Of a DNA stretch of 64,000 bases, positions 24,837 to 33,555 are shown one piece after another. The notes under the pieces were generated by a model that saw only the letters and a program-made list of their open reading frames with translations, did not search any database and was not told where the DNA came from. The translations under genes were made by a program, and so were the position numbers. Positions within the stretch are counted from its first letter, which is position 1, and each line of letters starts with the position of its first letter. This DNA is from Streptomyces asiaticus (GTDB lineage: Bacteria > Actinomycetota > Actinomycetes > Streptomycetales > Streptomycetaceae), in assembly GCF_018138715.1 (NCBI RefSeq), contig NZ_JAGSHX010000006.1, forward strand, positions 9,734,001 to 9,798,000, in the 5' to 3' direction.

Positions 24837-26031
24837 GTGGCTCCGCGGACCGCGGTCGCCAGGGACGCGGTCGGTGGCGGGCATACTCGCCGGCCAGGGC
24901 CCGGAAGGATTCCTTGGGCTCCCAGTGCCAGGGGGAATCCGGCTCCGCCGGACGGTCCCGGACCACCTTCACCAGGCTGTAGGCGGCCATGTCCAGGTCG
25001 AGTCGCGGCTCGCGGCGGTGCGGGCGGCCCGCGTCGGGCGTGACGAAGGTGTAGGCCATGGCCGCGTACAGGTTCATCGACTCGAACACATCGAGCACAT
25101 CGGTCAGATACGCCGCCTGTGTGTGCTCGCTGCGCACCAGCCCCTTCTTGACCCGCGGCGGCGTCTTGTCGTAGTCGACGACGTCCCAGCCCATACCGCC
25201 CAGGCGGGGTGCGCCCTCGAAGGTGCAGCAGCCGAACTCGGTGATCGCGAGCGGCTTGCCATGGCGCTGATAGGTACGCAGCTCCTTGATATGTCCGGCG
25301 CGGTTCGGGAACCAGCCGTAGTAGTCGACGCACACCAGGTCGAACAGGTCCCAGTCCACGTCCTCGTCCTGCGCGGCCCCGTACGACAGCGGCCCGCGGA
25401 AGACCGAGCGGCCGACGGCGGCGGCCCGTGCGGTGAAGCGGCGCAGTCGCCGGGCGGTCTTCACTGGGTCGTAGTCGCCCTTGACCAGGTTCTCGATCCG
25501 TTCGGCCGCGGTGGCGCCGGGCACGATCCCGGGGACGAACAGCAGGAACTCACACCCCACGTTCAGATGCACCCGCACGCCCTGCCGACGCAGTCGTTCG
25601 GCGAACCGTCCGGTCTCCGCGAGGTGGTCGAGGATGTCCGGGGCGGGCACATCGCCGAGGGTCGGCTCCAGCCAGACACGCAGTCCGCTCTCGGCCGCCT
25701 CGGCCGCGGTGCGGGTGAGCCGTTCGACGCCATCGCCGGTGATCTTCACCGTGTCGGCGTGCAGTTGGTGGCGGATAGCCCGCAGGTCGGCCCGGGCACG
25801 AGCCGCGCTCCACGCCGTCGCCGGCGTCTCGCCCTCGCCCACTTCGTAGACGACCCCGCGATAGCGCACCCCGCCCGGCCGGGCGTGCCCCGCCCGCTTT
25901 CGATCGGCCGGGGCACGCGTGCTGTCGTGCCACTCCGCCGCGGCGGCGTACCCGGCGGGAAGCGCCGCGCCGACGGCGACCGCCCCCGCGAGCCGCAGCA
26001 ACCGCGCCCTGCTGACCTGGACCGCACCCAT
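24826..26031 (-). CDS. Secreted TIM-barrel glycoside-hydrolase-like protein
   Basis: A 401-residue protein with an N-terminal signal peptide (RARLLRLAGAVAVGAALPAGYAAA). The rest reads as a clan GH-A type barrel: NVGCEFLLFVPGI in the place of the acid/base Glu, and LAITEFGCCTFEGAP in the place of the nucleophile Glu (TEFG). Aromatic and acidic residues (DLVCVDYYGWFPN) fit a sugar-binding cleft. I do not recognise the exact family. ATG 26031 is chosen, with GGGAGAG about 7 bases upstream. It is convergent with the CPBP gene. Confidence 0.7.
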   Translation of the reverse strand: MGAVQVSRARLLRLAGAVAVGAALPAGYAAAAEWHDSTRAPADRKRAGHARPGGVRYRGVVYEVGEGETPATAWSAARARADLRAIRHQLHADTVKITGDGVERLTRTAAEAAESGLRVWLEPTLGDVPAPDILDHLAETGRFAERLRRQGVRVHLNVGCEFLLFVPGIVPGATAAERIENLVKGDYDPVKTARRLRRFTARAAAVGRSVFRGPLSYGAAQDEDVDWDLFDLVCVDYYGWFPNRAGHIKELRTYQRHGKPLAITEFGCCTFEGAPRLGGMGWDVVDYDKTPPRVKKGLVRSEHTQAAYLTDVLDVFESMNLYAAMAYTFVTPDAGRPHRREPRLDLDMAAYSLVKVVRDRPAEPDSPWHWEPKESFRALAGEYARHRPRPWRPRSAEPLIW

Positions 26032-26197
26032 GTCGTTCTCTCCCGTCTTCCGGATGACAGCAGCCTGCGGGGACCACCCGGGTCGGCACCATTCGCCGAC
26101 CGTCCACAAGGAGATGGCGGGAGTTGGACCGATGGCCGAGGGCCCCCTGGCCGGTCGGCCGATGTGCCGCCCTGCGCGGCCCGCATACCCTCATCTC

Positions 26198-27406
26198 ATG
26201 ACCAACGGCCTCGACCCCGCCCTCCCGGCCGGGCACACCTGCCGCGACCGGGCGGTGGACGCGGGACTCTTCTGCGCGGCCGTCTTCCTCGGCATGGTCG
26301 TGCTCGGCGTGGTGAAGGAGCAGGGCGATCTGCCGGGGTGGGCGGCGGAGCTGGACCCGCTGCTGGGGCTCGTGGCCTGCTGTGCGCTGTGGTGGCGGCG
26401 TGACTTTCCGCTCGCCGTCGCGCTGATCGGGCTGCCCGCGGTGGCGCTGGCGACCAGCGCTCTGCCTGCCGGTGCGATGATCGTCACCAATCTCGCGCTC
26501 CGTCTCCGCTGGCGGCGGGCGCTGCTGATGCTCGGGGCGTATGTGGTGTGCATGGTGCCCTCCGGTCTGCTGCTGTCGGGAGCGGCTGACGACCTGTGGT
26601 TCGACGCCGCGTTCTCGCTGGCCTACCTCCTGGCCGCCTTCGCCTCGGGCAACGCCCTGCGGTCCCGGCGGCTGCTCGTCGAGCGGCTGCGCGTGGACGC
26701 CGAGCGGGCCCGCGCCGAAGACGAGCGCCGGCTCGCCGACGCCCGCCGCGGCGAACGCCAGGCCATCGCCCGCGAGATGCACGACGTGCTGGCGCACCGG
26801 ATCTCCCTGGTCTCCGTGCACGCGGGCGCGCTGGCCTACCGCACCCGGCAGGCGGAGGCGGGCGCCGGTCCCGCGCTGAGCGGCGCCGAGGTCGCCGAGA
26901 GCGCCGAGGTGATCCGGGGAAACGCGCACCAGGCCGTGGAGGAGTTGCAGGAGGTGCTGCACCTGCTGCGGGCGGAGGGCGACGGAGAGCCGGTGTCGCT
27001 GCTGCCACGGATCGCGGACATCGACGGTCTGGTCGCGGACGCCCGTGCCACGGGCCAGCCGGTGGACTTCCGTACCGAGCTGGCCGCCGACGCCGTCCGC
27101 GACCTGCGGGGGCAAATGCACCGCACCGTCTACCGCGTGGCGCAGGAGGGCCTGACCAACGCCCGCAAGCACGCGCCCGGCAAGCCCGTCAGCTTACGTC
27201 TGACCGGAGGGCCCGGAGGCGGACTCACGGTGGAGGTCCGCAATGGGCTGCCCGCCGCGCCACGCACCGAGGCGGCGGTCCCGGGCACCGGTGGCGGCCT
27301 GACCGGGCTCGCCGAACGGGTCCGTCTCGACGGCGGCACCCTCGACCACACCGCCACCGACGGCGCCTTCACGCTGCGCGCCCGGTTACCGTGGCCCGCG
27401 AGGTGA
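26198..27406 (+). CDS. Two-component sensor histidine kinase (HisKA_3/NarL type)
   Basis: A 402-residue membrane kinase. Four to five hydrophobic segments (residues 20-150) precede a coiled region and the dimerisation/phosphoacceptor motif REMHDVLAHRISLVSVHAGAL, where the His is phosphorylated. The ATPase domain is at the C-terminus (VAQEGLTNARKHAPG, then GTGGGLTGLAERVRLDGGTL). It lies 4 bp before its response regulator, a standard pair. The signal is unknown; the short external loops suggest sensing within the membrane. Confidence 0.92.
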   Translation: MTNGLDPALPAGHTCRDRAVDAGLFCAAVFLGMVVLGVVKEQGDLPGWAAELDPLLGLVACCALWWRRDFPLAVALIGLPAVALATSALPAGAMIVTNLALRLRWRRALLMLGAYVVCMVPSGLLLSGAADDLWFDAAFSLAYLLAAFASGNALRSRRLLVERLRVDAERARAEDERRLADARRGERQAIAREMHDVLAHRISLVSVHAGALAYRTRQAEAGAGPALSGAEVAESAEVIRGNAHQAVEELQEVLHLLRAEGDGEPVSLLPRIADIDGLVADARATGQPVDFRTELAADAVRDLRGQMHRTVYRVAQEGLTNARKHAPGKPVSLRLTGGPGGGLTVEVRNGLPAAPRTEAAVPGTGGGLTGLAERVRLDGGTLDHTATDGAFTLRARLPWPAR

Positions 27407-27410
27407 CGCC

Positions 27411-28064
27411 ATGATCCGAGTGCTGCTGGCCGACGACGACCCCCTGGTGCGGACCGGGCTGAAGATGATGCTGCGCGGGGCGGACGGTATCGAGGTCGTG
27501 GGGGAGGCGTCGGACGGCGCCGAGGTGACCGCCGCCGTCCGTGAACACGCGCCCGACGTGGTCCTGATGGACATCCGGATGCCGGTCATGGACGGCCTCG
27601 CGGCCACCCGCGAGCTCACCCGGCGCGGTGCCCAGGCACCCCAGGTGATCGTGCTGACCACCTTCGACGAGCACGGCCTGGTGCTGGAGGCGATGCGCTC
27701 CGGCGCCGCCGGGTACCTCGTCAAGCACGCCGTGCCCGAGGAAATCGTCGAGGCGGTACGGCGGGCCGCCTGCGGCGAGCCCGCGCTGTCGCCGTCCGCC
27801 GCGCGTGCCCTCATCCGGCACGCGGCGGTCGGACCGGACGACCGCGCCGAACTCGCCCGGCAGCGGCTGGCGTTGCTCACCGAACGCGAGCGCGAGGTGG
27901 CCGAGGCGGTTGCCGAGGGCCTGTCCAACACCGAGATCGGCACCCGCCTGCACCTTTCCCTCGGCACGGTCAAGGCCCACCTCTCCAGCGCTCTGGCCAA
28001 ACTGGACCTGGAGAATCGCGTCCAGCTCGCCCTCCTCACCCACGACGCCCATCCGCGACCCTGA
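27411..28064 (+). CDS. NarL/LuxR-family response regulator
   Basis: A 217-residue response regulator. The receiver domain (1-125) has the acidic pocket DDD at 8-10, the phosphorylated Asp in VVLMDIRMPVMDG, and Lys in YLVKHAVPEE. The C-terminal LuxR helix-turn-helix is LTEREREVAEAVAEGLSNTEIGTRLHLSLGTVKAHLSSALAKL. A ribosome site (GAGGTGA) overlaps the end of the kinase gene. It should be phosphorylated by the preceding kinase and regulate unknown promoters. Confidence 0.94.
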   Translation: MIRVLLADDDPLVRTGLKMMLRGADGIEVVGEASDGAEVTAAVREHAPDVVLMDIRMPVMDGLAATRELTRRGAQAPQVIVLTTFDEHGLVLEAMRSGAAGYLVKHAVPEEIVEAVRRAACGEPALSPSAARALIRHAAVGPDDRAELARQRLALLTEREREVAEAVAEGLSNTEIGTRLHLSLGTVKAHLSSALAKLDLENRVQLALLTHDAHPRP

Positions 28065-28186
28065 CCGGAGGCGCGAGCGGATCCGGCCACCGGGGTTCGC
28101 CACTGCCGTCAGGGCTGACCGGTGACACGCCCGGAACGCGTGCCCGTGAAGTTGGCAGTTTTTCTTCTGTCGCGGTCGCTCGCCGG

Positions 28187-28696
28187 TCATGCGGATACCA
28201 GGTGGTTGTAGCGGCTCCGGAAGAACAGTAGGGGTGACGCCGTGCTGTCGGCGTCGAGGTCGTTGACCCGCCCGATGACGATGTAGTGGTCACCGGCGTC
28301 GTGCACGGCTTCGATCCCGCAGTCGATCCAGGCGACCACGCCGTCGATGACCGGGTCTCCGTGCGGCCCCGGCCGCCAGGCCACTTCGGCGAACTTGTCG
28401 CCTCCGGACACCGACATGGCGCGGCAGATCCGCTCCTGGTCGGTGGCGAGGACATTCACGCAGAAGGTGCCGCGTTCGGCGATGACGGGGAAGGTCGACG
28501 ACGTCTTGCCGGGCAGGAACGCCACGAGTGGAGGGGCGAGTGAGACGGAGGTGAACGACGCGACGGTCATGCCCACCGGCTCGCCCTGTGCGTCGCGCGA
28601 TGTGATGGCGGTGATGCCGCTGGGGAAGTGGCCGAGGACGGCCCGGAAGCGCGCGGTGTCGGGGCCCGGCTGCTGGGGGTTCGCAGATGTAAGCAT
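28187..28696 (-). CDS. Flavin reductase (FMN-binding split-barrel family)
   Basis: A 169-residue flavin reductase-like protein: FRAVLGHFPSGITAITSRDAQGEPVGMTVASFTSVSLAPPLVAFLP is the classic N-terminal flavin-binding sequence, followed by FCVNVLATDQERICRAM. It supplies reduced FMN to a partner monooxygenase; the LLM-class oxygenase encoded at 33552-34580 is the obvious partner because both promoters share the same operator. ATG 28696 sits inside the operator cluster and has no ribosome site; a -10-like TATCTT on the minus strand 7 bp upstream suggests a leaderless mRNA. Confidence 0.9.
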   Translation of the reverse strand: MLTSANPQQPGPDTARFRAVLGHFPSGITAITSRDAQGEPVGMTVASFTSVSLAPPLVAFLPGKTSSTFPVIAERGTFCVNVLATDQERICRAMSVSGGDKFAEVAWRPGPHGDPVIDGVVAWIDCGIEAVHDAGDHYIVIGRVNDLDADSTASPLLFFRSRYNHLVSA

Positions 28697-28739
28697 GCTG
28701 ATAAGATAGAAGCATGCTTAGTTCAAATGCAAGCATGCT
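28692..28739. promoter_or_regulatory. Triple AGCATGCT operator (MarR), flavin reductase/MarR intergenic region
   Basis: The palindrome AGCATGCT occurs at 28692-28699, 28711-28718 and 28732-28739, spaced 19 and 21 bp, about two helical turns. It covers the flavin reductase start and its putative promoter (minus-strand TTGCAT, 18 bp, TATCTT) and lies just upstream of the MarR gene. The same triple array occurs at 36133-36179. Confidence 0.8.
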
Positions 28740-28773
28740 GATGTTCCGGTCCCGCGCGCCGTATGCTGTACGG

Positions 28774-29295
28774 GTGTCCAGCGCTCTCCCCTACATCAAC
28801 CCGTTCGACGACGGTCGCTCGCCGACCGAGGCCGCCGCAGGCATGGACGAAGCGTCCTCGATGATCGATGCGGTCTTCCGGTTCGAGCGGGCGGTCACCA
28901 GGATCGGGAACACGCGACTGCGTCCGTGGAACATGACGCTGTCCAGCTACACCGCCCTGCGCATCCTGGCCCATCAGCCCCATCTCAGCCTCGCTCAGCT
29001 ATCACGCCGTTGCTATGCGCGGCCGCAGACCATGACGCGGATGGTCACACAACTGGAGAATCGCGGTTTCGTGGCCCGCGCCGCGCATCCGGAGAGCGAA
29101 CGGGCGCTCTCGCTCCAGGTCACCGAGGCAGGCTTGGCCGCCTTGGAGGAGATGAGCAACGAGATTCTCAAGATCAGCGAGACATTGAACGCCACGCTGG
29201 GGCGGGACGACATCGTCGCCACCGACGGCCGCCTGAGGCAGGCCGCGCTGGTGGTGGAGAACGAACTCCGGGACATGGGCCGCCCGGAGGAGTAG
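28774..29295 (+). CDS. MarR-family transcriptional regulator of the catabolic cluster
   Basis: A 173-residue MarR protein with the winged helix LSLAQLSRRCYARPQTMTRMVTQLENRGFVARAAHPESERALSLQVTEAG in its centre and helical dimerisation ends. The open frame begins at 28714 inside the operator, so an internal start is more likely. GTG 28774 is chosen because a TATGCT (28762-28767) places a transcription start right at it, giving a leaderless message; ATG 28843 is an alternative. The triple AGCATGCT arrays next to it and at 36133-36179 make it the likely repressor of the flavin reductase and of the six-gene operon 29388-36094. Confidence 0.85.
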   Translation: MSSALPYINPFDDGRSPTEAAAGMDEASSMIDAVFRFERAVTRIGNTRLRPWNMTLSSYTALRILAHQPHLSLAQLSRRCYARPQTMTRMVTQLENRGFVARAAHPESERALSLQVTEAGLAALEEMSNEILKISETLNATLGRDDIVATDGRLRQAALVVENELRDMGRPEE

Positions 29296-29312
29296 ACGCG
29301 CGGATGACCGCA

Positions 29313-29374
29313 GCCGCGGGGGCTTTCCGTGGGGACTTTTCCGCGCGGGAGTCCCCACGGAAAGCCCCCGCGGC
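29313..29374. terminator. Long perfect inverted repeat between convergent genes
   Basis: Two 25-bp arms (29313-29337 and 29350-29374) are perfectly complementary around a 12-base loop. The arms begin GCCGCGGGGGCTTTCC and end with the reverse complement. It lies in the 92-bp gap between the MarR gene and the convergent FAD oxidoreductase gene, with short T-runs at the loop edge, so it probably ends transcription from both sides. Confidence 0.85.
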
Positions 29375-29387
29375 CGCGTGGTGTTCG

Positions 29388-30884
29388 TCAGGCCGGGCGA
29401 GGCGCCGACGTGGCTTCGGTCGCGGCGGTGTGTCCGGCCGCGCGGCCGAACACCGCGGCGCGCATCAGGGCGGCGCCACCGGGATAGTCCCCGTGGAACA
29501 GACCGCCGATGGCCTCGCCCGCCGCGTACAGGCCGGGCGCCGGCGCCCCGTTGGCCCCGAGCGCCCGTCCGTCCGGGTCGATCCGGATGCCGCCGAAGGT
29601 GAAGGTGAGCCCCGCGACCGCGTGGTAAGCGACGTACGGTGGCCGGTCGAGGGGCGCCGCCCAGCGGGACTTCGGCGGGGTGATGCCGGAAGTGCCGCGG
29701 TCCTCGCTGATGGTGTCGCCGGGCGGGCAGGCGTTGTTGAACGTCTTGAGCGTGTGCGCCAGCCGGTCCGCGGGCACCCCGATCCGTTCGGCGAGCTCGA
29801 CGACCGTGTGCGCGACGATGGGCACCGCCGCGCCGGCGAACTCATCGGCCACCCTGGGCGCGGTGCGCTGGTCGAAGATCTCGAACGCCTCGCACCCGGG
29901 CTGACCCATGATCGCTTTGCCCATCTTCGAGTAGTTCCTGACCCACGGGCCGGGGCCTTCGTCGACGAACCGCTCGCCGTCGCGGTTGACGAGCACGCCG
30001 AGCCAGAAGCCGTGCAGCGGGAACGGCGGCGAGTCGGCACTGCGCCCCGGTGAGGGCATGGTCGGGTCGACCGCGGCCGAGTGGCAGCTCGACCACGTCC
30101 CGGCCTTCTCCGCCCCGGCGCGCAGCGCGGCCTGGATCCCGTCGCCCGTGGCCAGGCGGGTGCCGCGCAGGCGCGCCGTCTCCCACTCCGGCCCCAGATG
30201 CTCGCGGCGCAGTTCACCGCTCGCCTGGAAGCCGCCGGTGGCGATCACTACGGCATCGACGGGCACGGTCCGGCTGCCGTCGCCGACCGCGGCGCCCGTG
30301 ACCCGGCCGTTGCCGCGCCGCACCTCCGCCAGCGGTGTGGACCAGTGGATTTCCACGCCGATCCGCTCGGCGTGCGCGAGCAGCGGCCGGATCACCTCGA
30401 ACCCGCGTGACATTCCCTCGCCGACGCAGGTCAGCACCTGGCCGGGCGGGATGTGCAGGACACCGTCGCGGACCTCGGCCCCCAGGGTGCGGTTGAACGT
30501 GAAGCGGACGCCCTTCGCGGCCAGCCAGCGCACCGTGTCCAACGACCGTTCGGCGAGCGCGTCGACCAGCCGCGGCTCGGCCCGGCCGCCGCTCATCGCC
30601 GACAACTCGGCCGCGTAGGCATGGCGGGTGTAGGGCGGTGCCTCGATCCGGTCGGCCTCCATGCCCGGCTCGAAGTCCTCGGTGATCGACGTCAGATCGT
30701 CCGGTCCGTCATAGCGGAACAGAAACAGACCGCCGGAGAAGGCCGCGTTCCCGCCGACGTCCTCGCGGCCGCCCTTCTCCAGCAGCACGACGCGGGCACC
30801 GGCCTCCCGGGCGGAAATCGCCGCGGAGAGGCCGGTCAGCCCGGCGCCGGCGACGACGATCGTGGGCGTACGGGTATGCGTCAT
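29388..30884 (-). CDS. FAD-dependent oxidoreductase (TcuA/fumarate reductase-like)
   Basis: A 498-residue flavoprotein. It begins with the FAD-binding motif VVAGAGLTGLSAAISAREAGARVVLLEK and continues GGNAAFSGGLFLF, then VVIATGGFQASGELRREHLGP and the C-terminal GLYAAGEAIGGLFHGDYPGGAALMRAAVFGRAAG. This is the layout of tricarballylate dehydrogenase, 3-ketosteroid dehydrogenase and soluble fumarate reductase relatives. AAGGAGG lies just before ATG 30884. It is the last gene of the operon that begins at 36094, after an 82-bp gap. It may desaturate a dicarboxylate-like or CoA-derived intermediate; the substrate is not known. Confidence 0.85.
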   Translation of the reverse strand: MTHTRTPTIVVAGAGLTGLSAAISAREAGARVVLLEKGGREDVGGNAAFSGGLFLFRYDGPDDLTSITEDFEPGMEADRIEAPPYTRHAYAAELSAMSGGRAEPRLVDALAERSLDTVRWLAAKGVRFTFNRTLGAEVRDGVLHIPPGQVLTCVGEGMSRGFEVIRPLLAHAERIGVEIHWSTPLAEVRRGNGRVTGAAVGDGSRTVPVDAVVIATGGFQASGELRREHLGPEWETARLRGTRLATGDGIQAALRAGAEKAGTWSSCHSAAVDPTMPSPGRSADSPPFPLHGFWLGVLVNRDGERFVDEGPGPWVRNYSKMGKAIMGQPGCEAFEIFDQRTAPRVADEFAGAAVPIVAHTVVELAERIGVPADRLAHTLKTFNNACPPGDTISEDRGTSGITPPKSRWAAPLDRPPYVAYHAVAGLTFTFGGIRIDPDGRALGANGAPAPGLYAAGEAIGGLFHGDYPGGAALMRAAVFGRAAGHTAATEATSAPRPA

Positions 30885-30966
30885 GAGTCCTCCTTGATGC
30901 GTGCTGCTGAACCGAGGGGTGGGTCGGCGTGGCGGTGGCGCACCGGGCGCGAGCTCTCGTCCGCCG

Positions 30967-31902
30967 TCACCAGGTGAAGGCGAGCGGATCGCCGGGGCGG
31001 GCCGTGCTCGGCACACGACCGGTGTGCCGGACGAACCCCTTGCCGGGCACGCCGATCTCGCCGGTGAGCCAGTTCGCCGTCTCGATGAGGCGGGACAGAT
31101 CGATACCGGTGTCCACACCGCACAGTTCGAGCATCTGCACGGCGTCCTCGGTGCACAGGCCGCCGCCCTGGGCGCCGGGCATCGCCGGGTGGCCGCCGCT
31201 GCCGGCGAGGGAGGTGTCGATGGCGTGGACCCCGAGTTCGAGGAGCGGGAGCAGGGCGGCGAGGCCCATGCCGCGGCCGTCGTGGATCTGCACGGTCAGG
31301 TTCCCGGGCGGTACGTGCGTGAGCGCGGCGCTGACGAGTTCGCGGATCTGGGGCGGTGCCGCGTAGCCGGAGGAATCCGCCAGGATCCAGTGCTCGACCC
31401 CGATGTCGAGCAGCCGCCGGGCCAGCGGCTGGAGCTCCTCGCCGGTGCGTGCGGGGCCGGTCGGCCCACCCCAGGCGAAGATGACGTAGGTGCCGAGCAG
31501 GATGCCTTTGTCCGCGGCGTACGCGGCCATGCGCTCCAGCTCGCGCAACGAGTCCGCGGTGGACCGTCCGACGTTGGCGCGGGCGAACTCCTCGTCGGCG
31601 GAGAGCAGGAAATGCGCCGTGTCGGCTCCCGCGTCGGCCGCGCGGGCGAGCCCGCGCGCATTGCCGACGCAGCAGCCGAGGCTGAGTCCGGGCACCCGCG
31701 GTACCCGCGCGAACACCTCCGCGGCGTCGGCGAGACCGGGTACGAGATCGGGCCGGACGAAGGAGGACAGCTCGAACCCGCGGACGCCGGCATCGATCAG
31801 CCGCCGCACGAGTTCTATCTTGACGTCGGTCGGGACCGCATGGTCCTGGAAGGTCAACCGGGGCGCGATCTCGCGGATGCGCACTCCGTCGGGCAGGGAC
31901 AT
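30967..31902 (-). CDS. HMG-CoA lyase-like DRE-TIM protein with altered active site
   Basis: A 311-residue TIM-barrel protein clearly related to hydroxymethylglutaryl-CoA lyase (VKIELVRRLIDAGVRGFELSSFV, DTAHFLLSADEEF, AGSGGHPAMPGAQGGGLCTEDAVQML). The active-site residues have changed: PRDGLQ is PRLTFQ (Arg15 kept, metal-binding Asp is Leu16), the HxH pair is QIH, the catalytic Cys in GGCP is His (GGHP), and the last metal Asn (SGN) is Gly. The usual metal-dependent retro-Claisen reaction therefore seems unlikely as known. It starts 9 bp after the acyl-CoA ligase gene, so it probably acts on the ligase product or a derivative of it. GAGGAA precedes ATG 31902. Confidence 0.85.
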   Translation of the reverse strand: MSLPDGVRIREIAPRLTFQDHAVPTDVKIELVRRLIDAGVRGFELSSFVRPDLVPGLADAAEVFARVPRVPGLSLGCCVGNARGLARAADAGADTAHFLLSADEEFARANVGRSTADSLRELERMAAYAADKGILLGTYVIFAWGGPTGPARTGEELQPLARRLLDIGVEHWILADSSGYAAPPQIRELVSAALTHVPPGNLTVQIHDGRGMGLAALLPLLELGVHAIDTSLAGSGGHPAMPGAQGGGLCTEDAVQMLELCGVDTGIDLSRLIETANWLTGEIGVPGKGFVRHTGRVPSTARPGDPLAFTW

Positions 31903-31911
31903 GGTGGTTCC

Positions 31912-33555
31912 TCAGACGTGGCGGGTGGGTGCGAGCCCGGCGGCCAACGCGTCCCAGGCCCCGGCGCGGCCCTGGTCACGCAGCTGGTGTTTGCGCACCT
32001 TGCCGTTCGGGGTGACGGGAAGCCGGTCCACGACGCGGTAGTAGCGGGGGACCATGAAGTGCGGCATCGAGCGGTCGCAGTGGGCGAACAGCTCCGTGAG
32101 ATCCAGCTCGTGGCCGGGTTCGGGTTGCACGGCGACGAGGACCTCGTCCTCGCCCAGCTCCGATGGTGTGCCGATGGCGGCGGCGGCCAGGACGCCGGGG
32201 CAGGCGAGCAGAACCGATTCGATCTCGTGGGAGGAGATGTTCTCACCGCGGCGGCGCAGCGCGTCCTTCTTGCGGTCGATGAAGTAGAAGTAGCCGTCCT
32301 CGTCCGTGTGGCCCAGGTCGCCGGTGTGCCACCAGAGGTCCTTCATGGTCGCGAGCGTCGCTTCGGGGTCGCGGTGGTAGCCGGAGAACATGATGTCCGG
32401 CAGGCGGGGCCGGTACACGATCTCCCCGGCCCGGCCGGGCGCGGCACGCTGCCCCGACTCGTCGTGGATCTCCAGAACGGACGACGCGGTGGGCAGACCC
32501 AGCGAGCCCACCTTCCGGGCGTCAAGAGGGTTGTAGAGCACGTTCTTGATCTCGGTGAGCCCGTAGCCCTCGACGACGTGGACGCCGAAGCGCTCCTCGA
32601 ACGGATGGAGCACCTGTGGCGGGGCGGGCGCCGCGAACACCTTCGTCGCCCGGTGGTCGCGATCGCGGTCGGACGGGGGCTGCGCCAGGAGCATCGGCAG
32701 GACGGAACCGAGCGCGTTGAACTGGGTGACCCGGTGGGTGCGCAGCTCGTCCCAGAATCTGCTGGCGCTGAACCGGCGCCCGAGGACCACGGTCGCCCCC
32801 GCGTAGAAGGCGTGCAGGGATATGTTGATCTGCGCGGCGCCGTGGAACAGCGGCAGGCAGGTGTAGAGCCGCTCATCGGCGGTCGTGGCCATCTGCGCCG
32901 CGCATTCGCGCGCGGCGACCAGGGGCATCAGATGCGGATGGACAACTCCCTTGCTGCGCCCGGTCGTTCCGGAGGTGAGCATGATCGCGACCGGGTCCCG
33001 CGGCGCAACGCGGGGGAGCTCCACCGCCGGGTCACCGGCCGCGAGCAGGTCGTGCCAGGTCCGTACCGTCACCCCGGGCGGGGTACGGCCGTGGCCGTCG
33101 CCGTCGAGCAGGACGACGGTCTCGAGGGTGTGCGGTACATCCGGCAGGTCGGCGACGAGCTCCAGCAGGGCCGCGTCGGTGACCAGTACCCGCACGCCGG
33201 TGCCGCGGAGCGCGTGGTCCAGGAAGGAGCCCTTGTAGGCGATGTTGATCGGGACCTCGACGGCCCCGGCGCGGGCCGCTCCCAGCCAGGCGAGCAGGTA
33301 TTCGGGCCGGTTGGGCAGGAAGATCCCGACTGAGCTGCCCGGGGCGGCGCCCGCCGACATCAGACCGCGTGCCACGTCGGTGACCGCCGTGTCGAGCTCG
33401 CCGTAGGTCAGTTCGGTGTCTTCGAAGACGAGCGCGGGCTTGTCGGGGTGCAGTGCGGCCCGGGCGGCGATGAGCCCGCCGACCGTGCCGTCGGCGAGAT
33501 CGGAGAATCCCTCCAGGCCCGGGGCGCCGTTGCCCCGTGCGATGGATACCGTCAT
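31912..33555 (-). CDS. AMP-dependent acyl-CoA synthetase/ligase
   Basis: A 547-residue ANL-superfamily enzyme that activates a carboxylic acid to its CoA thioester through an acyl-adenylate. The P-loop motif is IMLTSGTTGRSKGVVHPH, A5 is VVEGYGLTE, A7-A8 are WWHTGDLGHTDEDGYFYFIDRKKDALRRRGENISSHEIE, and the catalytic Lys is in VTPNGKVRKHQL. The ATG at 33555 overlaps the monooxygenase stop. Similarity of the motifs to carnitine/crotonobetaine-type ligases suggests a small polar acid, but this is a guess. Confidence 0.9.
   Translation of the reverse strand: MTVSIARGNGAPGLEGFSDLADGTVGGLIAARAALHPDKPALVFEDTELTYGELDTAVTDVARGLMSAGAAPGSSVGIFLPNRPEYLLAWLGAARAGAVEVPINIAYKGSFLDHALRGTGVRVLVTDAALLELVADLPDVPHTLETVVLLDGDGHGRTPPGVTVRTWHDLLAAGDPAVELPRVAPRDPVAIMLTSGTTGRSKGVVHPHLMPLVAARECAAQMATTADERLYTCLPLFHGAAQINISLHAFYAGATVVLGRRFSASRFWDELRTHRVTQFNALGSVLPMLLAQPPSDRDRDHRATKVFAAPAPPQVLHPFEERFGVHVVEGYGLTEIKNVLYNPLDARKVGSLGLPTASSVLEIHDESGQRAAPGRAGEIVYRPRLPDIMFSGYHRDPEATLATMKDLWWHTGDLGHTDEDGYFYFIDRKKDALRRRGENISSHEIESVLLACPGVLAAAAIGTPSELGEDEVLVAVQPEPGHELDLTELFAHCDRSMPHFMVPRYYRVVDRLPVTPNGKVRKHQLRDQGRAGAWDALAAGLAPTRHV

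Noticed and set aside
24826..26031. Abortive-infection phage-defence gene, by association with the CPBP (Abi) gene
   Set aside because: Its visible motifs are glycosidase-like with a signal peptide, and the CPBP family alone is no evidence for phage defence.
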